This document shows positions 45,104-53,196 of a stretch of DNA of 64,000 bases, piece by piece. The DNA is taken from NCBI GenBank assembly GCA_900549235.1, contig URNT01000007.1:38246-102245 (forward strand), read 5' to 3'. The DNA comes from an uncultured Clostridium sp. (GTDB lineage Bacteria > Bacillota > Clostridia > Lachnospirales > Lachnospiraceae). The position numbers and the translations under genes were made by a program. The notes beneath the pieces were generated by a model, which made no database searches, was not told the DNA's origin, and saw nothing but the letters and a program-made list of their open reading frames with translations. The first letter of the stretch is position 1. The number at the start of each line of letters is the position of its first letter.

Positions 45104-45991
45104 ATGAAAAAAAGATTTTTATGTGCGGCAATGGCATCGATCATGGCATTTTCACTGACAGCCTGCGGAGGAAACGGAGCTGAGACTACAGCAGCGGATA
45201 CACAGGCTGAGACCTCGGCAGAGGATACAGCGGCAGAGAGCACACAGGCAGAAGATACTGCGGCAGAGGCAGAGCAGGCCCAGACTGCAGGCGAAGGCGG
45301 CACTCTGATCGTCGGCTTTGACCAGGATTTCCCTCCTATGGGCTTTGTAGGAGATGACGGCGAGTTTACAGGCTTTGACTTAGAGCTGGCCCAGGAGGTG
45401 GCAGACCGCCTTGGACTTGAGTATAAGGCACAGCCAATTGCCTGGGATTCCAAGGATATGGAGCTGGAGTCCGGCAACATTGACTGCATCTGGAACGGCT
45501 TTACTATGACCGGGCGTGAGGACGCCTACACCTGGTCCGAGCCATATATGGAAAATACACAGGTATTTGTAGTAGCAAAGGATTCGGGCATTACCAGCCA
45601 GGCAGATCTTGCGGGCAAGGTAGTGGAGTGCCAGGTGGATTCCTCCGCAGAGGCAGCCCTTAAGGAGGTTCCGGAGCTGACTGCTACCTTTAAGGAGCTT
45701 CTGACAACCGCAGATTACAATACGGCGTTTATGGATCTGGAGCAGGGGGCAGTTGACGCCATCGCCATGGATGTAGTTGTAGCTGAGTATCAGATTACTC
45801 AAAGGAATGTGGATTTTGTTACATTAGATGATACTCTTTCAGCTGAGCAGTATGCTATTGGTTTTAAGAAAGGTAACGAGGCACTGAGAGACAAGGTGCA
45901 GGGAGCGCTGGAAGAAATGGCTGCTGACGGCACGTTAAAGGAAATCTCTGAGAAATGGTTTGGTAAAGATATTACCACCATAGGAAAATAA
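45104..45991 (+). CDS. Polar amino-acid ABC transporter, substrate-binding lipoprotein
   Basis: 295 residues. The lipoprotein signal ends in LTACGGN. A ~40-residue Ala/Glu/Thr-rich tether follows, then the SBP_bac_3 fold (LIVGFDQDFPPMGFVGDDGE, FTGFDLELAQEVADRLGLEY, WNGFTMTGREDAYTWSEPYM). It binds an amino acid outside the membrane for the permease and ATPase encoded next. Substrate (for example glutamine, cystine or lysine) cannot be decided from sequence. Confidence 0.92.
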   Translation: MKKRFLCAAMASIMAFSLTACGGNGAETTAADTQAETSAEDTAAESTQAEDTAAEAEQAQTAGEGGTLIVGFDQDFPPMGFVGDDGEFTGFDLELAQEVADRLGLEYKAQPIAWDSKDMELESGNIDCIWNGFTMTGREDAYTWSEPYMENTQVFVVAKDSGITSQADLAGKVVECQVDSSAEAALKEVPELTATFKELLTTADYNTAFMDLEQGAVDAIAMDVVVAEYQITQRNVDFVTLDDTLSAEQYAIGFKKGNEALRDKVQGALEEMAADGTLKEISEKWFGKDITTIGK

Positions 45992-46009
45992 AAGGCAGGT
46001 ACAGGAAAC

Positions 46010-46669
46010 ATGGGCAAAATGACGATCCAGCAGATGATGATGGAGCTGGCAGGCGGTATGGGAACGAGCATCCAGATCTTTCTGGTTACATTGATTTTCT
46101 CGCTCCCTCTGGGACTTTTAGTAGCCTTCGGGCGTATGTCAAAAAATAAGCTGCTCCAGGCCATTGTAAAGGTATACATATCCATCATGAGGGGAACGCC
46201 CCTGATGCTTCAGCTGATGGTCGTGTATTTCGGCCCCTACTACCTGTTCCGGATCAAGGTGGGAAGCGGCTACCGCCTGTGGGCAACCTTCATTGGATTT
46301 GTGATCAATTACGCCGCTTATTTCGCGGAGATCTACCGCAGCGGCATCCAGTCCATGCCCCAGGGGCAGTACGAGGCGGCAAAGCTTCTGGGCTACAGCC
46401 GCTTCCAGACCTTTTTTAAGATCATTCTTCCTCAGGTGATCAAGCGGATCCTTCCCTCCGTCACCAATGAGGTCATTACCCTGGTAAAGGATACATCCTT
46501 GGCCTTTACCTTAAGCGTTGCGGAGATGTTCTCCATCGCCAAGGCCCTGGCGGCCTCTCAGACCAATATGATCCCCTTTGTGGCAGCCGGATTGTTTTAT
46601 TATATTTTCAACCTGGTGGTTGCTGTGGGCATGGAATGGCTTGAGAAAAAGCTGGATTATTACCGTTAG
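46010..46669 (+). CDS. Polar amino-acid ABC transporter permease
   Basis: 219 residues. Membrane helices with the HisM/GlnP signature: SIMRGTPLMLQLMVVYFGPY, AAYFAEIYRSGIQSMPQGQY and the EAA loop EAAKLLGYSRFQTFFKIILP. It forms the channel with itself as a homodimer or with an unlinked partner; only one permease is present in the operon. Confidence 0.93.
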   Translation: MGKMTIQQMMMELAGGMGTSIQIFLVTLIFSLPLGLLVAFGRMSKNKLLQAIVKVYISIMRGTPLMLQLMVVYFGPYYLFRIKVGSGYRLWATFIGFVINYAAYFAEIYRSGIQSMPQGQYEAAKLLGYSRFQTFFKIILPQVIKRILPSVTNEVITLVKDTSLAFTLSVAEMFSIAKALAASQTNMIPFVAAGLFYYIFNLVVAVGMEWLEKKLDYYR

Positions 46670-46689
46670 AAGCAGGAGGATTGTGGATT

Positions 46690-47454
46690 ATGAAGCTGTT
46701 GGAACTGAAAAATGTGGAAAAGTCCTTCGGGGATCTTCGGGTGATCCGGGATATTTCCATGGATGTGGAGGAAGGGGAGATCGTCTCCATCATCGGCCCC
46801 TCCGGATCCGGTAAGTCCACCCTTCTGCGCTGCGCCACCATGCTTGAGACCATGGACGGAGGGGAACTGGTGTATCTGGGGCAGAAGGCGGCCTGGACCG
46901 GGGAAAACGGAAAAATGATGTTCGCGGGAAAAAAGGAGCTTCGCAGGATCCAGAGCCAGTACGGCCTGGTATTTCAGAACTTCAACCTGTTTCCCCATTA
47001 TTCTGTCATGAAAAATATTACCGACGCCCCTATCCATGTGCAGAAGCGGGATAAGGAAACGGTATACCGGGAGGCAAGGGAGCTGTTAAAGAAGATGGGG
47101 CTTGAGGACAAGGAAGACGCCTATCCCTGCCAGCTTTCCGGCGGACAGTGCCAGAGAGTAGCTATTGCAAGGGCACTGGCGCTAAAGCCCCAGATCCTGT
47201 TTTTTGATGAGCCTACCTCGGCTCTGGATCCGGAGCTTACGGGAGAAGTCTTAAAGGTGATACGGTCCCTGGCAGATCTTCATATCGCCATGGTCATCGT
47301 CACCCATGAGATGGCCTTTGCCAGAGACATTTCCCACAGGGTCATTTTTATGGCAGACGGCGTGATCGTAGAGGAGGGGACGCCGGAGAAGGTATTCGCC
47401 TCCGATAATGAGAGAACCCAGAGCTTTCTGGGAAGATACAGGAACCAGTTTTAA
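46690..47454 (+). CDS. Polar amino-acid ABC transporter ATPase (GlnQ/HisP-like)
   Basis: 254 residues from the ATG at 46690; a TTG at 46681 lies too close to the AGGAGG. Walker A GPSGSGKST, signature CQLSGGQCQRVAIARAL, Walker B ILFFDEPTSALD and the switch VTHEMAFARD are intact. Relative to the family there is an insertion of ~15 residues after Walker A (AAWTGENGKMMFAGK), as seen in some clostridial members. Confidence 0.93.
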   Translation: MKLLELKNVEKSFGDLRVIRDISMDVEEGEIVSIIGPSGSGKSTLLRCATMLETMDGGELVYLGQKAAWTGENGKMMFAGKKELRRIQSQYGLVFQNFNLFPHYSVMKNITDAPIHVQKRDKETVYREARELLKKMGLEDKEDAYPCQLSGGQCQRVAIARALALKPQILFFDEPTSALDPELTGEVLKVIRSLADLHIAMVIVTHEMAFARDISHRVIFMADGVIVEEGTPEKVFASDNERTQSFLGRYRNQF

Positions 47455-47492
47455 AACCGGTAGCCTCATTGTTCCTGAAAAAGGACGGTGGG

Positions 47493-47648
47493 GCTGTTTT
47501 TTGGAGAAATGCCTACGAGGCGGTGGTGCCTGCTTACCATCAGAATAAGGAGCACTGGAATTCGGTGATTTTGGACGGCAGTGTGCCGGATGAGGTGGTA
47601 AAGAGGATGGTAGCGGAGAGCTATGATCTGGTGAAGGGGAGGAGATGA
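47493..47648 (+). pseudogene. 3' remnant of an MmcQ/YjbR-family gene
   Basis: The frame ending at the TGA 47646-47648 reads FWRNAYEAVVPAYHQNKEHW and then NSVILDGSVPDEVVKRMVAE, matching the C-terminal ~50 residues of MmcQ/YjbR DNA-binding-like proteins (normally ~115 residues). No start codon, ribosome site or N-terminal half precedes it; the frame runs back into the end of the ABC ATPase region. The gene is truncated. Confidence 0.65.
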
Positions 47649-47664
47649 AATGTCTCCTCCTTAT

Positions 47665-48081
47665 TTATGTCAATTTTTCCACTGCCTTTACCGGGCAGAT
47701 CCGGAAACAGTTTCCGCAGTGCAGACAGCGGGAACGGTCGATTACGCGGGGGATCGTACTGCTGATACAGTTCTGGGGACAGACGCTGCGGCAGCCTTGA
47801 CAGCCGATGCATTTATCAGGGCTAATATGGTAGCCTGTCTCATGGACCGCTTCGCCGCCAAAAGAAAAGCTTTGACGGAAGGGAGGAAGCTGGCTGAGAT
47901 CAAAGTATTCCCCTTCTCCTTTATAAAGGTGGAACACTTCCAGAGCGTCCCGGCTTTCTTCGGTGGGATAGATTTTTGCCATATAGGGGTTTTTCTCAAA
48001 AATTTCGTCCAGCCGTTCCTTTCCGATCCTGCGCACCGCCCCCCGGACTGAAATGGCGGCGGTGGAAAGGGTATTTTTGTC
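47665..48081 (-). pseudogene. N-terminally truncated PPOX-ferredoxin fusion protein
   Basis: Reading minus from 48081, the frame gives NTLSTAAISVRGAVRRIGKE then LDEIFEKNPYMAKIYPTEES and, at the end, two [4Fe-4S] motifs (CIGCQGCRSVCP, CLHCGNCFRICP). This is the middle and C-terminal part of pyridoxamine-phosphate-oxidase-like proteins fused to a ferredoxin domain. It follows directly after the TAA of the intact PPOX gene, and the expected first ~50 residues are missing. A GTG at 48036 could still start a 123-residue ferredoxin-like protein, so residual function is possible. Confidence 0.6.
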
Positions 48082-48483
48082 TTACAGGCTGTATTCCCGG
48101 GGCGGGTTGCCGGAGAAATCAGCAATCACTGCATGAGCCTCCGCCAGATAGAATACCTCAAAAACAGGGTTGTCAGCGGTCTGGTACTGGCCCTTGACGA
48201 TGGGATTCTGTATGCACATTTCCTTTACTTCCATGTTGTTTTCAAACACAGCTTTGCCGTTCAGACGGATCCATGCGTAGACAGGGCTGGAAACGGAAAC
48301 CTCGATATAGGGGTTGGCCTGCATATCCTTGTAAACCTCTTTCTGATTGTTGGTGCAGAACCACAGCTTACCGTCTTTTTCACCGGCAAACATAAAGGGA
48401 CGGCACTTGGCCTTTCCATCCCGGCCGATGGTAGCCAGATACTGTACAGGATTTTCGTTCAAAAATGTTACTACTTCGTTCAT
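48082..48483 (-). CDS. Pyridoxamine 5'-phosphate oxidase-family flavin-binding protein
   Basis: 133 residues. The split-barrel fold is recognised from NPVQYLATIGRDGKAKCRPF, KLWFCTNNQKEVYKDMQANP and IEVSVSSPVYAWIRLNGKAV. Members bind FMN, F420 or heme; most clostridial versions are uncharacterised. GGAGGTAATTATT precedes the ATG. It is divergent from an HxlR regulator, a pairing typical of redox or quinone response, and is followed in frame by a truncated relative. Confidence 0.85.
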   Translation of the reverse strand: MNEVVTFLNENPVQYLATIGRDGKAKCRPFMFAGEKDGKLWFCTNNQKEVYKDMQANPYIEVSVSSPVYAWIRLNGKAVFENNMEVKEMCIQNPIVKGQYQTADNPVFEVFYLAEAHAVIADFSGNPPREYSL

Positions 48484-48601
48484 AATAATTACCTCCAGAT
48501 GATTTTTTAAGGGCTGTTCCCTTTGATACCTTCATTGTATCAGCACTTACTAACGGTGAAAAGTACGCACAATATTGTGGTATAGTTACTGGGAGGATAC
48601 T

Positions 48602-48630
48602 GTTAGAGCAATTTTCAAACACGCTCTAAC
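48602..48630. promoter_or_regulatory. Inverted repeat in the HxlR/PPOX divergent region
   Basis: GTTAGAGC-N13-GCTCTAAC, perfect 8-bp arms, 62 bases before the HxlR start. It is a plausible operator for the HxlR protein. It differs from the DtxR-type repeat in spacing and flanks. Confidence 0.5.
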
Positions 48631-48691
48631 CTTGCGTTTCCTGCCAGTCATATTTATAATATAGATACGAATGGAAACAGGAGGGTATGTG

Positions 48692-49042
48692 ATGGAAGAC
48701 ATTTCAAAGATTGTTTCAAAGCCGGCGAAAGAATTACCGGCTTGTCCGGTAGAAACCACACTGACTTTAATCAGTGACAAATGGAAGGTTCTGATTCTGC
48801 GTGATCTGATGCCGGGTACAAAACGTTTTGGTGAATTAAAAAAATCCATCGGCCATGTGACCCAGAAGGTTTTGACCACCCAGCTTCGGCAGATGGAAGA
48901 ATCGGGATTATTAACGCGGACTGTGTACGCGGAGGTTCCCCCTCGTGTGGAGTATACGCTTACAGACCTGGGGTATAGCCTGAAGCCGGTTTTAGACGCG
49001 ATGTGGAATTGGGGAGAGAATTATAAGGCGCAGAATCAGTAG
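48692..49042 (+). CDS. HxlR-family transcriptional regulator
   Basis: 116 residues from the ATG at 48692 (AGGAGGGTATGTG upstream); an in-frame ATG at 48671 lacks a ribosome site. CPVETTLTLISDKWKVLILR, then LKKSIGHVTQKVLTTQLRQM and PPRVEYTLTDLGYSL are the DUF24/HxlR winged helix. The N-terminal Cys (PACPV) is the redox-sensing residue in QorR/HypR-type members. Divergent to the PPOX-family gene, its probable target. Confidence 0.92.
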   Translation: MEDISKIVSKPAKELPACPVETTLTLISDKWKVLILRDLMPGTKRFGELKKSIGHVTQKVLTTQLRQMEESGLLTRTVYAEVPPRVEYTLTDLGYSLKPVLDAMWNWGENYKAQNQ

Positions 49043-49161
49043 GCTGTATTTTGGGAGTGGAAATGACAGGCAGGTGACGGAAAGTGGTTGACAGACAACG
49101 TGTGTAGGACTATGCTGAAAATAGGTGGGAAATCCCACTTTATATAAAGGAGGCAGGACTT

Positions 49162-49401
49162 ATGGAAGCAGTAAAGGATTATACCGTTCATCTCGACAGC
49201 AAAAAGCGTGTAACGCTCCGGGGCGCGGCTTATCAGTATTATAATGTCAGGGAGTACCAGAATGGCTGCATTATACTTGAGCCGAGAGTGCTGACAGTGC
49301 CAGAGACGATCTCAGTAAAAACTCTGCAGGACATGGACAGAGCAATCGCTAATTTAAAAGAGGGTAATGTATCCGAAGCAATTGATCTTTCTGATTTTTA
49401 A
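49162..49401 (+). CDS. Antitoxin-like small protein (AbrB-like N-terminus)
   Basis: 79 residues. KDYTVHLDSKKRVTLRGAAY resembles a swapped-hairpin AbrB-type DNA-binding segment, and the second half (PETISVKTLQDMDRAIANLK) is a helical tail as in antitoxins. AAAGGAGGCAGGACTT precedes the ATG. It is followed 11 bases later by a short reading frame that looks like a gutted toxin gene. Identity as an antitoxin rests on recalled family resemblance plus this context. Confidence 0.6.
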   Translation: MEAVKDYTVHLDSKKRVTLRGAAYQYYNVREYQNGCIILEPRVLTVPETISVKTLQDMDRAIANLKEGNVSEAIDLSDF

Positions 49402-49412
49402 TGAGGAAAAAG

Positions 49413-49529
49413 ATGGGATTTACGATCAGAATGGGTGTTCCGGAAATGCTGGCTCTGTGGGATCAGCTGCATTCGGAGGATGCAAAAAATGGTGCGTATG
49501 ACAGAATTGTATTGTCTGAGTTACCATGA
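49413..49529 (+). pseudogene. Internally deleted toxin-like gene
   Basis: The 38-residue frame MGFTIRMGVPEMLALWDQLH plus SEDAKNGAYDRIVLSELP starts like the partner proteins of such antitoxins and ends like their C-terminus (PEDK-GAYDRI-LS), with about 80-100 residues of the middle apparently missing. GAGGAAAAAG lies just before the ATG. An in-frame internal deletion would explain it. Confidence 0.45.
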
Positions 49530-49664
49530 ATACAAGCGATACATAGAAGCATGAAACAGACGCTTCTCCACCTCTCATAAAGGGAATAAATTAATAAACC
49601 ATTCATACAAAATTTCTTGAATTTTCTCCCCCATAATGGTAAGCTGTCACATATACACGCAGTA

Positions 49665-49759
49665 GTGTACTCTTGGAATCTCCCTTGCACTCATCTTTGT
49701 GCACAGCTAACAAAAAATCATCTCACAAATCTGAGCACAAAGAGATTCCGAGAGTACAC
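49665..49759. repeat. MITE-like palindromic element, copy 2
   Basis: 95 bp. Terminal inverted repeats GTGTACTCTTGGAATCTC (49665-49682) and GAGATTCCGAGAGTACAC (49742-49759) differ at one position. The interior matches the copy at 30772-30934 without its inserted hairpin. No coding capacity. The rest of the gap (49530-49664) shows nothing recognisable. Confidence 0.85.
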
Positions 49760-49784
49760 AGTACAACTCAGGAGGTAATTTCAT

Positions 49785-50405
49785 ATGAAAAAACATACAT
49801 GGATTGCAGCTGCGGCTCTGGTCGCATCGGTTTCAATTTTAGGCACAGCCTGCACCAAAAAAACGGAGGTAGCAGATACGACACCTGCCCAGTCTCAGAC
49901 GGAGGGTACCACAGCTTCTGAGGAGTCTTCGGAGACTGAAAGCACCGGGGAGGCGAAGGAGGATACCGGCTACTATATGCTTCAGGGAACGGTAGCCAAG
50001 GCGGATGCAGAGGGGATGGTATTTTCCCTTCAGGCCGATGACGGGCAGGTTTATGACATTTCCATCGGGGACATCCTGGATGTAGAGGCAGAGATCAAGG
50101 AGGGAGCCCAGATTGCCATCGGCTGCGTCGGGTCCCAGGAGGACGGGCCGGAGAGCTCTGTTATGGTAGTGGCGCTTCCGGAGCAGGAGGAGTGGACCAT
50201 AGCCACCGTTCAGGGCACCACCACTTCCAACGCTATGAGCACCTTTGTAATGGAAACAGAGGACGGCAAAGAGCTGAGCTTTCTGAAGGACAACTGTCCG
50301 ACAGAGGAGGGCGCCCTCTCTGGTGACAGCGGTGACAAGCTCCAGGTAACCTATGTGGACTCACAGGGGATGAATTTTCCTCTGGAGATCAAAAGCGCTG
50401 AGTGA
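49785..50405 (+). CDS. Lipoprotein of unknown function
   Basis: 206 residues. The signal peptide ends in a lipobox (ILGTACTKK). A Thr/Ser/Glu-rich tether (~residues 28-60) leads to a beta-rich domain (MLQGTVAKADAEGMVFSLQA, DISIGDILDVEAEI) that looks like repeated small OB- or SH3-like units. No family recognised. CTCAGGAGGTAATTTCAT precedes the ATG. A phosphoesterase gene follows 18 bases later. Confidence 0.75.
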   Translation: MKKHTWIAAAALVASVSILGTACTKKTEVADTTPAQSQTEGTTASEESSETESTGEAKEDTGYYMLQGTVAKADAEGMVFSLQADDGQVYDISIGDILDVEAEIKEGAQIAIGCVGSQEDGPESSVMVVALPEQEEWTIATVQGTTTSNAMSTFVMETEDGKELSFLKDNCPTEEGALSGDSGDKLQVTYVDSQGMNFPLEIKSAE

Positions 50406-50423
50406 TGGAACGGGGGGTAACAG

Positions 50424-51191
50424 ATGATGGAAGGAGCACCCATACGGGCGGCTGTGATGGCAGACACCCATGGCGTCCTGCGCCCGGAGGTGGAGCGGAT
50501 CCTTGAAACCTGCGATGTGATCATACACGCAGGAGATTTTGACAGTCAGCTGCTGTACCACAAATTCAGTTCCAACTGGCCTCTTTACGGGGTCCGGGGG
50601 AACAATGATCGTGGCTGGTCCGGAGGGCTTCCCCTGGTCAAGCGGTTTGAGCTGGGCGGGGTCCAATTTGTGATGGCCCATGAGAGAAAGGACATTCCAA
50701 GCGCCCTGGGAACGGCCCAGGTGGTGATTTACGGACATTCTCATATGTATCAGCAGCAGGAGATAAACGGCCGTCTGTGGCTGAATCCCGGAAGCTGCGG
50801 CTATAAGCGTTTTACCCTGCCTCTGTCCCTGGCGGTGATGACCATTGAAAATGGTTCCTATGAGCTGGAGACCATATGGCTTGAGAAGGGCTACGGAACG
50901 CCGGGAGACGCCATTGCCAGACGGGAGAAGGAAAAGGAAAGCAGGTACGAGAAACGGCAGAAGGCCTATAAAAAAAAGCAGGAGGAAAAGGACGGCATTT
51001 CAAGGGATAAGCTGTTTCTCATTGCCCGGATCCTGCGCCAGAAGCAGGCGGGCAGCGATGCGGAATGGATGGCTGAAAATCTGGGAGCCGATCTGGAGCT
51101 TGTAAGGAAGGTCTGCGCCTGTTCGGATCAGAATCCGGATCAGGATGCCAGGGGGATCGCAAAGTGCCTTAAGGAGGGCGGGAGCATTTAG
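50424..51191 (+). CDS. YfcE/MJ0936-type metallophosphoesterase with helical C-terminal extension
   Basis: 255 residues. Metal motifs in order: DTHG, GDFDSQ, GNND and GHSHMYQQQ, with LNPGSCGYKRF near the end of the core (~residue 150). The core is the short calcineurin-like fold that hydrolyses phosphodiesters. An extra ~90 residues (from ~165) are highly charged and helical (EKEKESRYEKRQKAYKKKQE) and resemble nothing specific. Met at 50427 is an equally possible start. Confidence 0.85.
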   Translation: MMEGAPIRAAVMADTHGVLRPEVERILETCDVIIHAGDFDSQLLYHKFSSNWPLYGVRGNNDRGWSGGLPLVKRFELGGVQFVMAHERKDIPSALGTAQVVIYGHSHMYQQQEINGRLWLNPGSCGYKRFTLPLSLAVMTIENGSYELETIWLEKGYGTPGDAIARREKEKESRYEKRQKAYKKKQEEKDGISRDKLFLIARILRQKQAGSDAEWMAENLGADLELVRKVCACSDQNPDQDARGIAKCLKEGGSI

Positions 51192-51221
51192 CAGCCCCGG
51201 AAAGGTTTTTTGGAAAAACCC

Positions 51222-51250
51222 TTGCAAAATGGGCATTTTCCCTGTACAAT
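51222..51250 (+). promoter_or_regulatory. Promoter of the ABC-F gene
   Basis: TTGCAA (51222-51227), 17-bp spacer, TACAAT (51245-51250). Confidence 0.65.
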
Positions 51251-51271
51251 CTGATATTGGAAAGCAAGCAG

Positions 51272-51309
51272 AGAGGGGCCGGGCGTTGACCCCTCTTTTT
51301 AAAAAAGAG
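51272..51309 (+). promoter_or_regulatory. Possible transcription attenuator in the ABC-F leader
   Basis: AGAGGGG / CCCCTCT with an 11-base loop followed by TTTT forms a terminator between the promoter and the gene. The overlapping palindrome CTCTTTTT / AAAAAAGAG can pair instead and would disrupt it. ABC-F resistance genes are often controlled by ribosome-dependent attenuation, but no leader peptide was found here, so regulation is speculative. Confidence 0.45.
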
Positions 51310-51330
51310 ATCAGAAGAAAGGTATAAAAC

Positions 51331-52968
51331 ATGATTAGTGCAAATAATATTTCTCTCCGTGTAGGCAAGAAGGCATTGTTTGAGGATGTGAATATCAAGT
51401 TCACAGAGGGTAACTGCTACGGACTGATCGGTGCGAACGGCGCCGGCAAGTCTACATTTCTGAAAATCCTGTCCGGCCAGCTGGAGCCAACCAGCGGCGA
51501 GATCGCCATTACGCCGGGACAGAGACTTTCCTTCTTACAGCAGGATCATTTTAAATATGACGAGTACACCGTTCTTGACACCGTTATTATGGGCAATGCA
51601 AGACTGTACCAGATCATGAAGGAAAAGGAAGCCATCTATATGAAGGAGGACTTTACCGACGAGGACGGTATCAAGGCGGCAGAGCTGGAAGGCGAGTTTG
51701 CTACCATGAACGGCTGGGAGGCAGAGTCTGACGCTGAGAGCCTGTTAAATGGTCTTGGCATTGAGACAGAGCTTCATTATGCCCAGATGGGATCTCTCCT
51801 TGGCGCACAGAAGGTGAAGGTGCTGCTGGCTCAGGCCCTGTTTGGCAATCCGGATATTCTGCTTCTGGATGAGCCTACCAACCACCTGGATCTGGACGCC
51901 ATTGCCTGGCTGGAGGAATTTTTGATCAATTTTGAAAATACGGTGATCGTGGTATCCCATGACCGTTATTTTCTTAATAAGGTTTGTACGCAGATCGCGG
52001 ACATTGACTACGGCAAGATCCAGCTGTATGCCGGAAACTACGATTTCTGGGTGGAGTCCAGCCAGCTGATTGTAAAGCAGATGAAGGAAGCCAACCGCAA
52101 GAAGGAGGAGAAGATCAAGGAGCTGCAGGAGTTTATCCAGCGTTTCTCCGCCAATGCCTCCAAGTCCAAGCAGGCAACCTCCCGTAAGCGTGCCTTAGAG
52201 AAGATTGAGCTGGATGACATTAAGCCTTCCAGCCGTAAGTATCCTTACATTGATTTCCGCCCCTTCCGTGAGATCGGCAATGAAGTGCTGACTGTGGAGC
52301 ACCTGAGCAAGACTATTGATGGGGAGAAGATTCTGGATGATATTTCCTTTATTCTGGGCCGGGAGGACAAGGTAGCCCTGGTAGGGCCGAATGAGCGGGC
52401 CAAGACCGTTCTCTTTAAGATACTTGCCGGAGAAATGGAGCCGGATGAGGGAAGCTATAAGTGGGGCCTGACCACCAGCCAGTCCTATTTCCCCAAGGAT
52501 AATTCCGCGGAGTTTAACAATGACGATACCATTGTAGAGTGGCTGACTCAGTATTCTCCGGAGAAGGACGCTACCTATGTAAGAGGATTCCTGGGACGTA
52601 TGCTGTTTGCAGGTGAGGACGGAGTAAAGAAGGTAAAGGTGCTTTCCGGTGGTGAGAAGGTGCGCTGTATGCTGTCCAAGCTGATGATTTCAGCAGCCAA
52701 TGTGCTGATGTTAGACGAGCCTACAGACCATCTGGATATGGAGTCCATTGACGCGCTGAACCGGGGTATGATCAAGTTCCCGGGCGTGATGATCTTCTCC
52801 TCCCGTGACCACCAGATTGTGCAGACTACGGCTAACCGTATTATGGAGATTATCAATGGTAAGCTGATCGATAAGATTACTACCTATGATGAGTATCTGG
52901 AAAGTGATGAGATGGCCCGTAAGAGATTTACGTTTACGGTGGCGGAGAGTGATGAGGTGGATGATTAA
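51331..52968 (+). CDS. ABC-F family ATPase (YkpA/YbiT type)
   Basis: 545 residues with two ATPase domains and no membrane segments. Domain 1 has Walker A GANGAGKST and Walker B LLLDEPTNHLD, but its signature reads LLGAQKVKV instead of LSGGxxxR. Domain 2 keeps LSGGEKVRC and LMLDEPTDHLD but its Walker A is GPNERAKTV, lacking the second Gly, and the switch His segment is SSRDHQ. Between them is the charged helical P-site linker (~residues 245-305). ABC-F proteins act on ribosomes; this subgroup has no proven resistance role. A possible attenuator precedes it. Confidence 0.9.
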   Translation: MISANNISLRVGKKALFEDVNIKFTEGNCYGLIGANGAGKSTFLKILSGQLEPTSGEIAITPGQRLSFLQQDHFKYDEYTVLDTVIMGNARLYQIMKEKEAIYMKEDFTDEDGIKAAELEGEFATMNGWEAESDAESLLNGLGIETELHYAQMGSLLGAQKVKVLLAQALFGNPDILLLDEPTNHLDLDAIAWLEEFLINFENTVIVVSHDRYFLNKVCTQIADIDYGKIQLYAGNYDFWVESSQLIVKQMKEANRKKEEKIKELQEFIQRFSANASKSKQATSRKRALEKIELDDIKPSSRKYPYIDFRPFREIGNEVLTVEHLSKTIDGEKILDDISFILGREDKVALVGPNERAKTVLFKILAGEMEPDEGSYKWGLTTSQSYFPKDNSAEFNNDDTIVEWLTQYSPEKDATYVRGFLGRMLFAGEDGVKKVKVLSGGEKVRCMLSKLMISAANVLMLDEPTDHLDMESIDALNRGMIKFPGVMIFSSRDHQIVQTTANRIMEIINGKLIDKITTYDEYLESDEMARKRFTFTVAESDEVDD

Positions 52969-52976
52969 GTGGGTTT

Positions 52977-53196
52977 GGACTGAATGACCAGGGGGCCATT
53001 CAGTCCAGAAGCTTAGGTAGAAAGTACGATTTGCTCGCGCAAGGGCTATGCCCCTACAAATCGTACTTTCACACTTCGGTGGAAGTGAATTCCACCTGCG
53101 TGAATTGAGTTCGAGGGAGGGCCCTCGAGCACCCCGTTGTGGGGATTGCCGAAATGTAAATGGAGTTGGGAGGCAGGATGTGGTATCCTGCCTTTT
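52977..53196 (+). promoter_or_regulatory. Hairpin-rich leader region upstream of luxS
   Basis: Six stem-loops follow in a row: 52977-53006 (10 bp, GGACTGAATG), 53020-53070 (14 bp perfect, GAAAGTACGATTTG, inner GGGC-TAT-GCCC), 53078-53096 (GGTGGAA/TTCCACC), 53111-53128 (TCGAGGG/CCCTCGA), 53132-53144 (CCCC/GGGG) and 53172-53196 (GGCAGGAT/ATCCTGCC then TTTT). The last resembles a terminator 22 bases before luxS. No known SAM or SAH riboswitch core was recognised. Part of it may be a repetitive palindromic element rather than a regulatory leader. Confidence 0.55.

Noticed and set aside
48546..48600. Additional DtxR-type repeat in the HxlR/PPOX region
   Set aside because: Only half sites (ACTAAC, AGTTAC) are present without the N6 spacing of the eno and FeoB-associated sites.
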